The notes beneath the pieces are model-generated. The model was not told the origin of the DNA. It saw nothing but the letters and a program-made list of their open reading frames with translations, and searched no databases. Made by a program: the position numbers and the translations under genes. A stretch of DNA of 37,825 bases. It comes from Spirochaetaceae bacterium (GTDB lineage Bacteria; Spirochaetota; Spirochaetia; Treponematales; Breznakiellaceae). This document shows positions 15,173-23,170 of this stretch, in pieces (the stretch's first letter is position 1; each line of letters opens with the position of its first letter). The DNA lies in the NCBI GenBank assembly GCA_031262035.1, contig JAISIL010000128.1, forward strand, positions 1 through 37,825. Reading direction: 5' to 3'.

Positions 15173-17206
15173 ATGGAAGAAACGAATCAGCATAGTCAGC
15201 AGACTGGGGCGTCCTCTTCGGGGGATGCCGGTGGTAAGCGGCCCAGTTTGTGGAGCGCTATCATTATTGGTCTTTTATTGACCTTTGGCCTTAATTATTT
15301 AATGGTAAGTATGACAGCCCAGGCGAAAACACAGGTGCAATATGACCAGTTTGTAAAGCTCCTTGAAGCGGGTAATGTCAAACAGGTGGAAATTGGCGTC
15401 GATGAACTTTCCTTTACCCTAAAGGATACTGTGCGTGTCGATGATGTCCGGGGTATTCTTGCCCTGCCTGTGCCGGCAAGCGATGCTTCAAAGGGGAAGA
15501 ATTTAAGCCCTGCAGCCCAGAAAAGGGAAGAAAAATTGATTCAAAGGGAGCAGCAGGCCGAACAAAACCTGGTGCAAAGGGGCATTTTTTACACAGGCCT
15601 GGTGAACGACCCCGATTTAACCAATAGATTAATTCAATATGATGTTGATTTTTACAAGCCGATAACACGGAGTAACCCGCTTTTACAATTTATTTCCTCG
15701 TGGATACTGCCTTTTGTTATTATTTATGGCCTTTACTTCCTTTTTATGCGGAGTATGGCCAAACGAATGGGCGGCGAAGGGGCCATGGGAGGCCTCGGCG
15801 GCATAATGAATATCGGAAAAAGCCGTGCCAAGCAGTATGATATGCAAAAACGCACGGGAATTACCTTTGCCGATGTTGCAGGCGAGGAAGAGGCCAAGGA
15901 AAGTTTACAGGAACTGGTTGATTTTCTGCATCATCCGGAAAAATACCGGGAAATTGGGGCAAAACAGCCAAAAGGCGCTCTGCTGGTAGGCCCGCCGGGA
16001 ACCGGTAAGACCCTTCTTGCAAAAGCCGTTGCAGGCGAGGCCAATGTGCCCTTCTTTAGCCTCAGTGGTTCTGAATTTGTCGAAATGTTTGTTGGTGTAG
16101 GGGCCAGCCGTGTGCGCGACCTCTTTTCCGAAGCCCAAAAGCACGCGCCCTGCATCATCTTTATTGATGAAATTGACGCAATCGGTAAGAGCCGTGACAA
16201 TGCCATGATGAGTAATGACGAACGCGAGCAGACTTTGAACCAACTCCTTTCCGAAATGGACGGTTTTGATTCATCCAAGGCCATTTTGGTGCTGGCTGCA
16301 ACAAACCGCCCCGAAGTGCTCGATAAGGCCCTCCTTCGCCCCGGCCGCTTTGACCGTCGGGTTATTGTGGAGCGTCCTGACCTTCCCGGGCGCGAGGCAA
16401 TCCTTAAAGTCCATGCAAAAAAGGTCCGCCTGGATACCGATGTTGATTTACACGAGATTGCATTGGCAACAAGCGGCGCTGCAGGGGCCGATTTGGCAAA
16501 TATGGTAAACGAAGCGGCTCTACGGGCAGTCCGTATGGGGCGCGACAAGGTAAAACAGGAAGATTTAATGGACGCCGTCGAGGTTGTTATTGCCGGCAAG
16601 GAGAAAAAAGACCGTATTTTAAGCCCCAAAGAAAAAAAGATGGTTGCCTACCACGAGGTTGGCCATGCTCTGGCCTCCGCATTGCAGAAAAACGAAGCAG
16701 GCGAGCCTCTTGCTGCTCCGGTTCAAAAGATAACGATTGTGCCGCGAACAATGGGTGCCCTGGGTTATACAATGAACATGCCGGAAGAAGAACGCTATCT
16801 ATTAACAAAGTCGGAACTTTTGGCGCAAATTGTTACCCTTTTGGCCGGCCGTTGTGCCGAAGAAATTGAATTTAACGAAGCAAGCACCGGGGCAAGCAAT
16901 GACTTTGAAAGAGCCACAAAACTTGCCCGCCAAATGGTTACCCAATACGGCATGAGCGATAAGTTTGGCGTTATGGTTTTGGAAAATCAGCAGAACCAGT
17001 ATCTGGATGGCCGCAATGTCTTTACCGGCAGCGAACAGAGCAGCGCCGGTGTAGACGCCGAAGTAGAACACATCCTTACAGGCTGCCACGAAAAGGCAAT
17101 TGCTATCCTGAAAGACAAAAAAGATAAACTAGCCGAAATAGCCAACTACCTTTTTGAAAAAGAAACAATCACCGGGGCTAAATTCTTGGAATTGTTAGAA
17201 GCTTAA
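15173..17206 (+). CDS. ftsH: ATP-dependent zinc metalloprotease FtsH
   Basis: A 677-aa membrane-bound AAA+ protease that removes misassembled membrane proteins and short-lived regulators. TM1 is at about residues 25-47 and TM2 at about 170-190. The periplasmic part between them carries a charged Lys/Glu/Gln stretch (about 100-125). Walker A GPPGTGKT (about 272-279), Walker B FIDEID (about 328), SRH with RPGRFDRR, and the zinc site HEVGH (about 492) are all intact. The in-frame ATG at 15068 lies inside repeat element 3 and would add 35 unlikely residues, so 15173 is preferred. It stands alone, convergent to the fucose isomerase-like gene, with a short repeat element between the two stops. Confidence 0.97.
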   Translation: MEETNQHSQQTGASSSGDAGGKRPSLWSAIIIGLLLTFGLNYLMVSMTAQAKTQVQYDQFVKLLEAGNVKQVEIGVDELSFTLKDTVRVDDVRGILALPVPASDASKGKNLSPAAQKREEKLIQREQQAEQNLVQRGIFYTGLVNDPDLTNRLIQYDVDFYKPITRSNPLLQFISSWILPFVIIYGLYFLFMRSMAKRMGGEGAMGGLGGIMNIGKSRAKQYDMQKRTGITFADVAGEEEAKESLQELVDFLHHPEKYREIGAKQPKGALLVGPPGTGKTLLAKAVAGEANVPFFSLSGSEFVEMFVGVGASRVRDLFSEAQKHAPCIIFIDEIDAIGKSRDNAMMSNDEREQTLNQLLSEMDGFDSSKAILVLAATNRPEVLDKALLRPGRFDRRVIVERPDLPGREAILKVHAKKVRLDTDVDLHEIALATSGAAGADLANMVNEAALRAVRMGRDKVKQEDLMDAVEVVIAGKEKKDRILSPKEKKMVAYHEVGHALASALQKNEAGEPLAAPVQKITIVPRTMGALGYTMNMPEEERYLLTKSELLAQIVTLLAGRCAEEIEFNEASTGASNDFERATKLARQMVTQYGMSDKFGVMVLENQQNQYLDGRNVFTGSEQSSAGVDAEVEHILTGCHEKAIAILKDKKDKLAEIANYLFEKETITGAKFLELLEA

Positions 17207-17208
17207 AC

Positions 17209-17272
17209 AACCACGAATAACACGAATTTTCACTATTCGTGTCGGCGAAGCCGATTCGTGCCATTCGTGGTT
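17209..17272. repeat. CACGAAT element 4 (short form)
   Basis: Outer stem AACCACGAATAACACGAAT / ATTCGTGCCATTCGTGGTT with only one tip, CGGC-gaa-GCCG. The central spacer and the other tip are missing. It sits between the converging stops of ftsH and the fucose isomerase-like gene and is a good candidate bidirectional terminator. Confidence 0.85.
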
Positions 17273-17278
17273 TTAAAA

Positions 17279-18793
17279 TTACGCGAATGGATTCTCTGTC
17301 TTATACAGCACACCCGCAGGCTGGTTGTATGCTACATCACAGACGCCCAGATACTTGAACACGGTGTAGAAGGCCTTGCCCCAATGGCCAAAGGCGACGC
17401 CGCCGTGGTGGGGGTAGTGCTTGGCAATAAGGACATGCCGGTAGAACCTGCCCATTTCGGGGATGGCAAAAATACCGATGCCGCCAAAGCTGTGTGTTGC
17501 CGCAGGAAGAACCTCGCCCTGTGCAATGTAGGCCTGCAATTGACCGTCTGCATTCCCATGGAGGCGGAAGAAGGTGATAGGCCCGGCTGCAATGTCCCCT
17601 TCCAGGGTGCCGCGGGTAAAGTCCGGGTCGCTGCCCTTCGGTTCGAGCAAGCGGTGCTGAATAAGCTGATACTTTACCGCAGTGTTTTTCTCTTTGCGGA
17701 GCTTGCAGAAAGGTGTATTCCCGCAATGGAAGCCCATGAAAGTATCGCTGAGCTTATACTTTGTGCTGCCCTTAATGTCCTTTTCGTAAAGGTCACGGGG
17801 AACAGAATTGTTAATGTCCAAAAGGGTTACTGCGTCTCCGGTGATACATGCACCAATATATTCACTTAAGGCGCCATAAATATCTACTTCGCAGGAGACG
17901 GGCATTCCGCGGCTTGCAAGGCGGCTATTTACATAGCAGGGTTCAAAACCAAATTCGCCGGGGAAGGCAGGCCAGCACTTGTTGGCAAAGGCCACATACT
18001 TCCGGGCTCCCTTGTGTTTTTCCGCCCAATCGAGCAGGGTAATTTCATGCTGAGCCATGCGGGGGAGGAAGTCGGGATACTGATTGGCGTCTGCGCCCAG
18101 TTCGGCTGCCATATCTTTGACGACATCGGCAATACGCGGGTCGTTTGCATGGGCCTTGTAGCTGACCAGCAAATCGAGCTCGCTGTTTTCTTCTATTTCT
18201 ACACCGATATCGTAAAGCCCTTTAATGGGGGCATTGCAGGCGAAGAAATCCTGAGGGCGAGGCCCGAAGGTAATCAGTTTCAACTGAGAAAGACCGATAA
18301 GGGCGCGGGCAACGGGGATAAAGTCTGCCACCATGCCGGCCAGGTCTTCTGCTGTGCCAACCGGATACTCGGGGATAATTGCCGGGATTTTCCGGAGCCC
18401 AAGGTTGTAAGAGCAGTTCAGCATGCCGCAGTAGGCGTCGCCACGTCCGTCAATAAGGTCGCAGCCCCCCGCTCCATAGGCGCTTTCCTCTGCTGCTGCG
18501 GCAAACATAACCGGGCCGCAGAAGTTTTTCGCGATAAGTGTCTCAGGGGTTTCAGGGCCGAAGTTTCCAAGGAAGACAAAGAGGGCATTACAGCCTGCAG
18601 CCTTCACTTCTTCGACCGACTTGAGCATATCGGCCTCGTTTTCGACAGTCGTTTTTGCTTCGAAAACATCGATTCCCTTTGCCTTACAGGCAGCCACCAC
18701 AGCGGAGCGCCTTTTTTCCGAAAGGGACAACACAAAACAGTCGCGGCTTACCGCCACGATACCCAATTTTACATCGGGAATGTTTTTTACCAT
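17279..18793 (-). CDS. L-fucose/L-arabinose isomerase family protein
   Basis: A 504-aa protein of the fucose/arabinose isomerase fold, which interconverts aldoses and ketoses (for example L-fucose and L-fuculose) with a divalent metal. The N-terminal half has the Rossmann-like VKLGIVAVSRD start and the LFVFLGNFGPETPE block. The C-terminal part shows CEVDIYGALSEYIG, HCGNTPF and a late HHGGVAFGHWGKAF segment typical of this family, with acidic and His residues available for the metal. It is shorter than classical FucI (about 590 aa), so substrate is uncertain. The ATG at 18793 has AAGGAG upstream; an upstream in-frame extension runs through the promoter and is rejected. No fuculokinase or aldolase lies nearby. 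Confidence 0.85.
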   Translation of the reverse strand: MVKNIPDVKLGIVAVSRDCFVLSLSEKRRSAVVAACKAKGIDVFEAKTTVENEADMLKSVEEVKAAGCNALFVFLGNFGPETPETLIAKNFCGPVMFAAAAEESAYGAGGCDLIDGRGDAYCGMLNCSYNLGLRKIPAIIPEYPVGTAEDLAGMVADFIPVARALIGLSQLKLITFGPRPQDFFACNAPIKGLYDIGVEIEENSELDLLVSYKAHANDPRIADVVKDMAAELGADANQYPDFLPRMAQHEITLLDWAEKHKGARKYVAFANKCWPAFPGEFGFEPCYVNSRLASRGMPVSCEVDIYGALSEYIGACITGDAVTLLDINNSVPRDLYEKDIKGSTKYKLSDTFMGFHCGNTPFCKLRKEKNTAVKYQLIQHRLLEPKGSDPDFTRGTLEGDIAAGPITFFRLHGNADGQLQAYIAQGEVLPAATHSFGGIGIFAIPEMGRFYRHVLIAKHYPHHGGVAFGHWGKAFYTVFKYLGVCDVAYNQPAGVLYKTENPFA

Positions 18794-18827
18794 AATAGTC
18801 TCCTTGTTAGAGAAATAATTAATCCCC

Positions 18828-18856
18828 ATCATATCATAAAAGAAAGAACTTGTCAA
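18828..18856 (-). promoter_or_regulatory. Promoter of the fucose isomerase-like gene
   Basis: On the minus strand: perfect TTGACA (18851-18856), 17 bp, TATGAT (18828-18833). A leader of about 28 nt with AAGGAG precedes the ATG. It starts just downstream of the map stop, so the gene need not be read from the map operon. Confidence 0.8.
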
Positions 18857-18861
18857 GGGCT

Positions 18862-19614
18862 TTACACGGTAAGCACCTCGGTGTGGTCGGCGAAGATGGC
18901 TACGGTGTTTTCCCAATGGGCGGAAAGTTTGCGGTCGGCAGTTATTACGGTCCAGCCGTCATCAAGGAGGTCTACATCGCCGGTGCCAAGGTTTATCATT
19001 GGTTCTATGGCAAGGACCATTCCCCGCATCATTTTTGGGTTGGGGCCTTTTGGGGTGTTAGGCACCTGGGGGTCTTCATGGACATCAAGGCCAACCCCAT
19101 GGCCGCAATACGATGACACTATTCCGTAACCGAATTCCTTTGCATAGCCCTGCACCGCCCGTGCTATTTGCAAAAGCCGCTGCCCGGCAACTGCAGCCGC
19201 TATGCCCCGTGCCAGGCACTCTTTGGTAACGGCGTTTAGTTTTGCCGCCTCGGGGCTTACCTTGCCGGCCTCAAAGGTCATGCTTTTATCGCTAATATAA
19301 CCCCCCAGGTTTATTCCCGAATCAATAGACACCAGGTCGCCTTCTTTTATCTTTCGCCGGCTGGGTATACCGTGTATCACCTCTTCGTTTACAGAAATAC
19401 ATAGGGCTCCGGGAAAGGGGTTGTCCTTGTCGCCATAGCCCATAAAGGCCGGGGTGCCGCCTATTTTCTTTATCCAGGCTTGCGCCCAGCGGTCCAGTTC
19501 AATAGTTTCAGTGCCCACCTGCACCAAGGGTTCCATTTCCCTATACATCTGTGCAAGGGCCTTGCAGGATTGCCGTATACCGTCAATCTGTTTCTCATTT
19601 TTTAAGCGTATCAT
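18862..19614 (-). CDS. map: Type I methionine aminopeptidase
   Basis: A 250-aa enzyme that removes the initiator Met from nascent proteins. The pita-bread fold signatures are complete: VIHGIPS, the metal ligands in SIDSGI and ISDKSMTF, the His in GHGVG, AIEPM, and the last Glu in HWENTVA. The length is standard. AAGGAC lies 7 nt before the ATG. It starts 11 bp after the stop of the J-domain gene and is the last member of the minus-strand operon that begins with the V-ATPase D gene. Confidence 0.95.
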   Translation of the reverse strand: MIRLKNEKQIDGIRQSCKALAQMYREMEPLVQVGTETIELDRWAQAWIKKIGGTPAFMGYGDKDNPFPGALCISVNEEVIHGIPSRRKIKEGDLVSIDSGINLGGYISDKSMTFEAGKVSPEAAKLNAVTKECLARGIAAAVAGQRLLQIARAVQGYAKEFGYGIVSSYCGHGVGLDVHEDPQVPNTPKGPNPKMMRGMVLAIEPMINLGTGDVDLLDDGWTVITADRKLSAHWENTVAIFADHTEVLTV

Positions 19615-19625
19615 GTATCTTGTCC

Positions 19626-20318
19626 TTATTGCCTTATCTTTTTCAAAGTTTTTTCCCAGCGTTTTTCGTCGGTGCTGGGGAAGCCGAGTTGCAGCATTAT
19701 TAAAAGGCAGTCTGCATAACGGGCCTCGCCGACACTGCGCCTTAGGTTTACACGAACGAGCTCTTTTATAAGGGCTTCTACATCCTCGGTAAAGTGCTTA
19801 AAGTAGGGCTTTTTTCGTTCTTCGCGAAGGATTTCGGCAAGAAGAATGAAGGCATTGTAATAATCCTTCTGTTTGATTAATTCTTCGGCCAGCATAAAGG
19901 CACCGTCCATAAAGTCTTCCCGGTCTAGGTAATGTTCCCAGTGATAATCCAGGCCTCCGCCTTCCCTCCAATAGCGCACCGCCTCGGCCTCTTCCAGATG
20001 AAGGAGCTCGAAAAAGATTAATTTAGCGCGGGCCTCGGCTGCAACATCGCTTTCTTCGTCATGTAATAAATCCCTCAGATAACTGCGATAGTCAAAACCA
20101 CCGGCATTGAGGTAGCGGTTTAAGGCACGGTCATAACGCTCGCGCCGGCCGCTGTCTATCAGGACTTCGTATGCGGCAAGCAGATGGCGCATAGAATCCT
20201 GGGCCTCAGAACCTGCAATATCAGGGTGAAGTTTTTTCGCTTTTTCGCGAAAGGCCTTTTTTATTTCACTCTGCTCTGCCTCTTGCGTAATCCCCAGCAG
20301 ACTGTAGTAGTTTTCCAT
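19626..20318 (-). CDS. J-domain (DnaJ-like) co-chaperone
   Basis: A 230-aa protein. Residues 1-65 form a J domain: YYSLLGI, KKAFREKAKKLHPD with the essential HPD, and YEVLIDSGRRERYD. J domains stimulate the ATPase of DnaK-type Hsp70. The remaining 165 residues have no DnaJ zinc-finger or Gly/Phe region and are mainly charged helices (acidic with Trp and Tyr), so this is a class III J protein whose client is unknown. It lies 11 bp before map and 111 bp after the flavodoxin-like gene, that gap being filled by a GC-rich structured repeat. No clear Shine-Dalgarno precedes the ATG (aaactaaataa). Confidence 0.85.
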   Translation of the reverse strand: MENYYSLLGITQEAEQSEIKKAFREKAKKLHPDIAGSEAQDSMRHLLAAYEVLIDSGRRERYDRALNRYLNAGGFDYRSYLRDLLHDEESDVAAEARAKLIFFELLHLEEAEAVRYWREGGGLDYHWEHYLDREDFMDGAFMLAEELIKQKDYYNAFILLAEILREERKKPYFKHFTEDVEALIKELVRVNLRRSVGEARYADCLLIMLQLGFPSTDEKRWEKTLKKIRQ

Positions 20319-20340
20319 TTATTTAGTTTAACTATAAGTA

Positions 20341-20407
20341 CTCCTCCCCCTCTGGGGGAGGTTGGGTGGGGGCCCTCCCCCAACCCCTCCCGCAAGCGGG
20401 CGGGGAG
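20341..20407. repeat. GC-rich three-arm structured element
   Basis: Contains three nested inverted repeats: CCCCC-tct-GGGGG, GGTTGGG...GGGGG against CCCCC..CAACC, and CCCGC-aa-GCGGG. CTCC and GGGGAG at the outside can pair. The plan (two tips, a central arm and an outer stem) resembles the CACGAAT elements, though the sequence is unrelated. It lies between the stop of the flavodoxin-like gene and the J-domain gene. Confidence 0.75.
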
Positions 20408-20429
20408 TTTTAGAACTGCCCCAACTAGC

Positions 20430-20834
20430 TCAACTTCCTATTCTCTTTCCTATAGCTTCCGCTTGTGTCGGGCTCAGGAGGATTTCGCTCCAGTTGACGA
20501 ACATGCCCTGTTTTTCCATCAGGCGCATCAGGTTTGCCATGGCTTTTCCGCTAAAGGGGCTGTTCTTTTTCAGGAATGCGGCGCCTTTTTTACCTTCCAA
20601 GGTAACGGTTCCCAGCATATTTCCCAGGCATTCGGGCAGTTTTCCGCCAAAAATGCCTGTTTGCCCGGAACAACAGACAATATATTCAAAGCCGGGCAGC
20701 CTATGGCCATCGTCCGTCCAGGCGTCAAGAACTTCAACAGAGTGGCCCATCGACTCTATCCCCTTTGCCAAGGATTGAACATAATCCGGCGGCGCTTGCC
20801 GCGAAGCCGGGGCGCTTATTACTGCAACTCTCAT
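20430..20834 (-). CDS. Flavodoxin-like fold protein
   Basis: A 134-aa protein starting MRVAVISAPASRQAPP, a first strand and phosphate-loop-like turn as in flavodoxin or NADPH-dependent FMN reductase folds. It then has YIVCCSGQTGIFGGKLPE and KKGAAFLKKN, which match the later strands of that fold. At 134 residues it is shorter than typical FMN reductases, and a flavin site is not certain. AGGAGG lies 5 nt before the ATG. It is third in the atpD-usp operon. A redox role is inference only. Confidence 0.65.
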   Translation of the reverse strand: MRVAVISAPASRQAPPDYVQSLAKGIESMGHSVEVLDAWTDDGHRLPGFEYIVCCSGQTGIFGGKLPECLGNMLGTVTLEGKKGAAFLKKNSPFSGKAMANLMRLMEKQGMFVNWSEILLSPTQAEAIGKRIGS

Positions 20835-20850
20835 TTATCCTCCTACCTTC

Positions 20851-20873
20851 GTGGTCTCGACAAGCTCGACCAC
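20851..20873. repeat. Small intercistronic hairpin
   Basis: GTGGTC and GACCAC enclose TCGACAAGCTC, giving a stem of about 8 bp with one bulge and a short loop. It begins two bases after the stop of the universal stress gene (minus strand) and ends 7 nt before the next Shine-Dalgarno, the same placement as the larger repeat elements. Confidence 0.65.
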
Positions 20874-20875
20874 CG

Positions 20876-21358
20876 TTACGCCTGTTTGTATAAAACATCT
20901 ACATTTTGTTCTTTTACCAGGAGCACTGAACACTTGGAATTTATCATTATTTCTTTGTGGGAATGCCCGATGGTGTCGCGGGGGTTACGGTTTTTTTCCC
21001 AACCGCCAAGAACGATAAGGTCGGCCTTGCATTCGTCCGCGGTATTGAGGATTTCCGTGTAGACGGCGCCTTTCCGGATCTGCTTTTCCAGCTTAATCCC
21101 CTTTGCATGGGCCAATTCTTCTACAAAATTGAGGTAGCGGGTGCCGTTTGCCTCAAGGCTTTCTTCGTATTCCTGACTTTCTTCCTTTATAAAGATCTTG
21201 CTTAAGGTTAATTGCCTGATTGTAGCAATATCGACAACATACACGGCAGTAAGCCTTGAATGATACTGTTTTGCCATTACAATCGCATACTTTGCAGCAG
21301 AAATTGAGGCGTCTGAACCGGTAACGGCAACCAAAATATGAGTATGAAGCGGTTTCAT
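20876..21358 (-). CDS. Universal stress protein (UspA family)
   Basis: A 160-aa protein of the UspA alpha/beta fold. The N-terminal HILVAVTGSDAS strand and Asp, the AKYAIVMAKQYHSRLTAVYVVD pair, and the C-terminal LGG-x(9)-G-H-S nucleotide loop ending SVLLVK are as in ATP-binding Usp proteins. They are cytoplasmic and linked to survival under starvation or stress. The start overlaps the stop of the V-ATPase D gene as ATGA, with GGAGG upstream inside that gene, so translation is coupled. This ties the protein to V-ATPase D expression. Confidence 0.9.
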   Translation of the reverse strand: MKPLHTHILVAVTGSDASISAAKYAIVMAKQYHSRLTAVYVVDIATIRQLTLSKIFIKEESQEYEESLEANGTRYLNFVEELAHAKGIKLEKQIRKGAVYTEILNTADECKADLIVLGGWEKNRNPRDTIGHSHKEIMINSKCSVLLVKEQNVDVLYKQA

Positions 21359-21978
21359 TGCGATTGTAACCTCCGTTTAAGCAATTTACTCGAGAAAAAG
21401 GCGTCGCGGTCCTTTTCTTCCAAAGCGCTATCGATATATTTCATCGTTTCCCGTGCTTCCGGGATAACCATTTTCTCCAAAGCATTGACCCGCCTCTGTG
21501 TTTTCCGCAGCTCCCGGGCAAGCCGCCAGGCAATTGTCCGAATCGAGGCCAGCTCGGTGGCCACCTTGAGCACATCAAAAAAGAGCGCCGCCGTCTCGTC
21601 TACCTCGGCAAAAGAGGCGGCCGGCGAATATTTCAGCTCAAGCTGAGGAAGCTGAACCTCGAGGCTCGGCAGGTTCATCCCCGCCGCAAAAACCCGCTGC
21701 TCCCGAATATCAAAAGAATAGCTGATATTTTCCGAAAGCTTTCCTGCCTTTTCCATGCCGGCAACAATCAGCATACGCCGCATTGCCGGGTAGGCCTTGC
21801 TAATTTTTTCGTCCAGTTCCTTTTCCAGTAGCTTTACCTGCTCAATCTTGTGCATTATCTCCATAACAAGGATTTCCCGCTTCTGCTCCAAAAGGTCGTA
21901 ACCCTCCGTTGCTGTGGCAAGCCGCTCCTTGACCCTTATGAGATTGCTTTTTGTAGGCGCTATCTGTTCCCTGGGCAT
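21355..21978 (-). CDS. atpD: V-type ATP synthase subunit D
   Basis: A 207-aa central-stalk subunit of the V/A-type ATPase. The N-terminus APTKSNLIRVKERLATATEGYDLLEQKREIL is the classic subunit D opening, and long helices near both ends form the coiled-coil rotor shaft (RRVNALEKMVIPEARETMKYI near the C-terminus). The ATG at 21978 is chosen because MPREQIAPTK aligns with family starts; the longer frame would cross the promoter. No A, B or I subunit adjoins it: it is followed by a stress gene. It is the first gene of a minus-strand operon ending with map. Its promoter is divergent from araC. Confidence 0.92.
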   Translation of the reverse strand: MPREQIAPTKSNLIRVKERLATATEGYDLLEQKREILVMEIMHKIEQVKLLEKELDEKISKAYPAMRRMLIVAGMEKAGKLSENISYSFDIREQRVFAAGMNLPSLEVQLPQLELKYSPAASFAEVDETAALFFDVLKVATELASIRTIAWRLARELRKTQRRVNALEKMVIPEARETMKYIDSALEEKDRDAFFSSKLLKRRLQSQ

Positions 21979-21997
21979 TACTTTAGCTAACCTTAAT

Positions 21998-22026
21998 ATG
22001 ATAGCACACTTTTTCGAAAATGTCAA
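21998..22026 (-). promoter_or_regulatory. Promoter of the V-ATPase D/stress operon
   Basis: On the minus strand: perfect TTGACA (22021-22026), 17 bp, TATCAT (21998-22003). The predicted transcript begins near AAGG, leaving a very short leader before the ATG at 21978. Confidence 0.75.
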
Positions 22027-22060
22027 GCGTTTTTTAGTATTTTTTCAAGAATTCGCCGTC

Positions 22061-22089
22061 TAGACAAAATGCTGTCGCTGTGCTATAGT
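22061..22089 (+). promoter_or_regulatory. araC-type gene promoter, predicted leaderless
   Basis: TAGACA (22061-22066), 17 bp, TATAGT (22084-22089), then 5 bp to the ATG at 22095. The divergent operon promoter lies 35 bp away. Confidence 0.7.
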
Positions 22090-22094
22090 ATTCT

Positions 22095-23060
22095 ATGCCA
22101 AAAATTGAACCGACGCCAAAAATTGAAGCGACGCCGAAAATTGAACCGACAGTTCGCGAAAAGAAACGGCTCGGCTATGATTTTCCTTTTTTATTAACCG
22201 ATGTGCCCCAGTATTCAGGTTTTCCTCCCCATTGGCATGATTGTTTTGAAATCCTCTATATTCTGAAGGGGCGGCTCCTTACTTCGATAAACGAGGGCAT
22301 GCATGAAGTTGAGCCGGGCGATATAGTGCTGATTAATGCAGGGACCACGCATGGTTTTTTTCAACCGAGTCCCGGCGCTGTAATAAGGATTGTGCAGTTT
22401 GATATGTCTTTTTTTGATAATTCTTTTATGGAACTCCGGGGCGCAATTTTTGACCAGGAACATATCAGCAGGCGGGCCCTTGAAGCAAAACAGGAAAATG
22501 TAAAGATATACATTCATTTACAGACGGTTTTTAATGATATGGCACGGGAATTCAGGCTGCAGAAGGCAGGCTGGCAGATAGCTGTGCGGGCAAGAATGGA
22601 TGAACTGATGCTGGTTCTGCTGCGCGATACTCCGGTAATAAGCCCCGAAGACCGGCACAATGCCGCTCTTGACGCCGCTACGGTGAACCCCTACATGAAG
22701 CAATTGCAAGCCTTTTTGTTCGGCAATTATTCGAACCCCGATTTAAGCCTTGATGATGCGGCAGAGCGGGTGCAGTTAAGCAAGTTTTATTTTACACGCT
22801 TCTTTAGAAAGCAGGCCGGGATGCCTTTTCATGTCTATTTAACGGCAATGCGGGTAAACTTTGCCAAACATTACCTTGCAGAAAGCGAGATGCCCATTAT
22901 CGATGTGGCCTTTGATTGCGGCTTTGGGAGCCTGCAAACCTTTAACCGGGTGTTCAAGGAGCAGACAGAGATGACCCCATCGCAGTATCGGAATCAGACA
23001 AAGATGCCTTACGGCAGCGCCCTTGTGCAGCAGCACTTTGGAAAAAAAGGGCGGCTTTAA
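22095..23060 (+). CDS. AraC-family transcriptional regulator of the sugar operon
   Basis: A 321-aa DNA-binding protein. The first 18 residues are three copies of a PKIE[PA]T hexapeptide. Residues about 30-130 form a cupin sensor (HWHDCFEILYILKGRL, VEPGDIVLINAGTTH). The C-terminal 100 residues carry two helix-turn-helix motifs (LSLDDAAERVQLSKFYFTRFF; IIDVAFDCGFGSLQTFNRVFKE). It lies 110 bp upstream of the sugar-binding protein gene in the same direction, so it most likely senses the imported sugar and activates that operon (inference). The SBP promoter has a poor -35 box, as expected for an activated promoter. Confidence 0.93.
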   Translation: MPKIEPTPKIEATPKIEPTVREKKRLGYDFPFLLTDVPQYSGFPPHWHDCFEILYILKGRLLTSINEGMHEVEPGDIVLINAGTTHGFFQPSPGAVIRIVQFDMSFFDNSFMELRGAIFDQEHISRRALEAKQENVKIYIHLQTVFNDMAREFRLQKAGWQIAVRARMDELMLVLLRDTPVISPEDRHNAALDAATVNPYMKQLQAFLFGNYSNPDLSLDDAAERVQLSKFYFTRFFRKQAGMPFHVYLTAMRVNFAKHYLAESEMPIIDVAFDCGFGSLQTFNRVFKEQTEMTPSQYRNQTKMPYGSALVQQHFGKKGRL

Positions 23061-23074
23061 AATTTTTTTCCAAA
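23037..23074 (+). other. AT-rich perfect hairpin across the araC stop
   Basis: TTTGGAAAAAAA (23037-23048) and TTTTTTTCCAAA (23063-23074) form a 12-bp perfect stem with a 14-nt loop containing the araC stop codon. It may reduce read-through into the transporter genes; it lacks the GC-rich stem of a standard terminator. Confidence 0.45.
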
Positions 23075-23109
23075 AAGGGCAATTTTTGAGTAGTTTAGGC
23101 AACAATCGG

Positions 23110-23138
23110 TAAGCAATAAATTTTTTCTCTGTTACAAT
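23110..23138 (+). promoter_or_regulatory. Possible activated promoter of the sugar operon
   Basis: A -10-like TACAAT (23133-23138) is preceded at 17 bp only by TAAGCA, a poor -35 box. The leader would be about 26 nt with AGGAGG before the ATG at 23171. The weak -35 fits AraC activation. Confidence 0.4.
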
Positions 23139-23170
23139 GCACCTATCTAAAATCATATTAGGAGGATAAT

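Noticed and set aside
15931-16629. 232-codon open frame on the minus strand
   Set aside because: Antisense to the AAA+ domain of ftsH; the Ser/Arg-rich translation is typical of a shadow frame.
18014-19129. 371-codon open frame on the plus strand
   Set aside because: It is antisense to the fucose isomerase-like gene and map, whose protein motifs and ribosome sites are clear.
20184-21062. 292-codon open frame on the plus strand
   Set aside because: It runs antisense through three minus-strand genes and the GC-rich element; no start signal.
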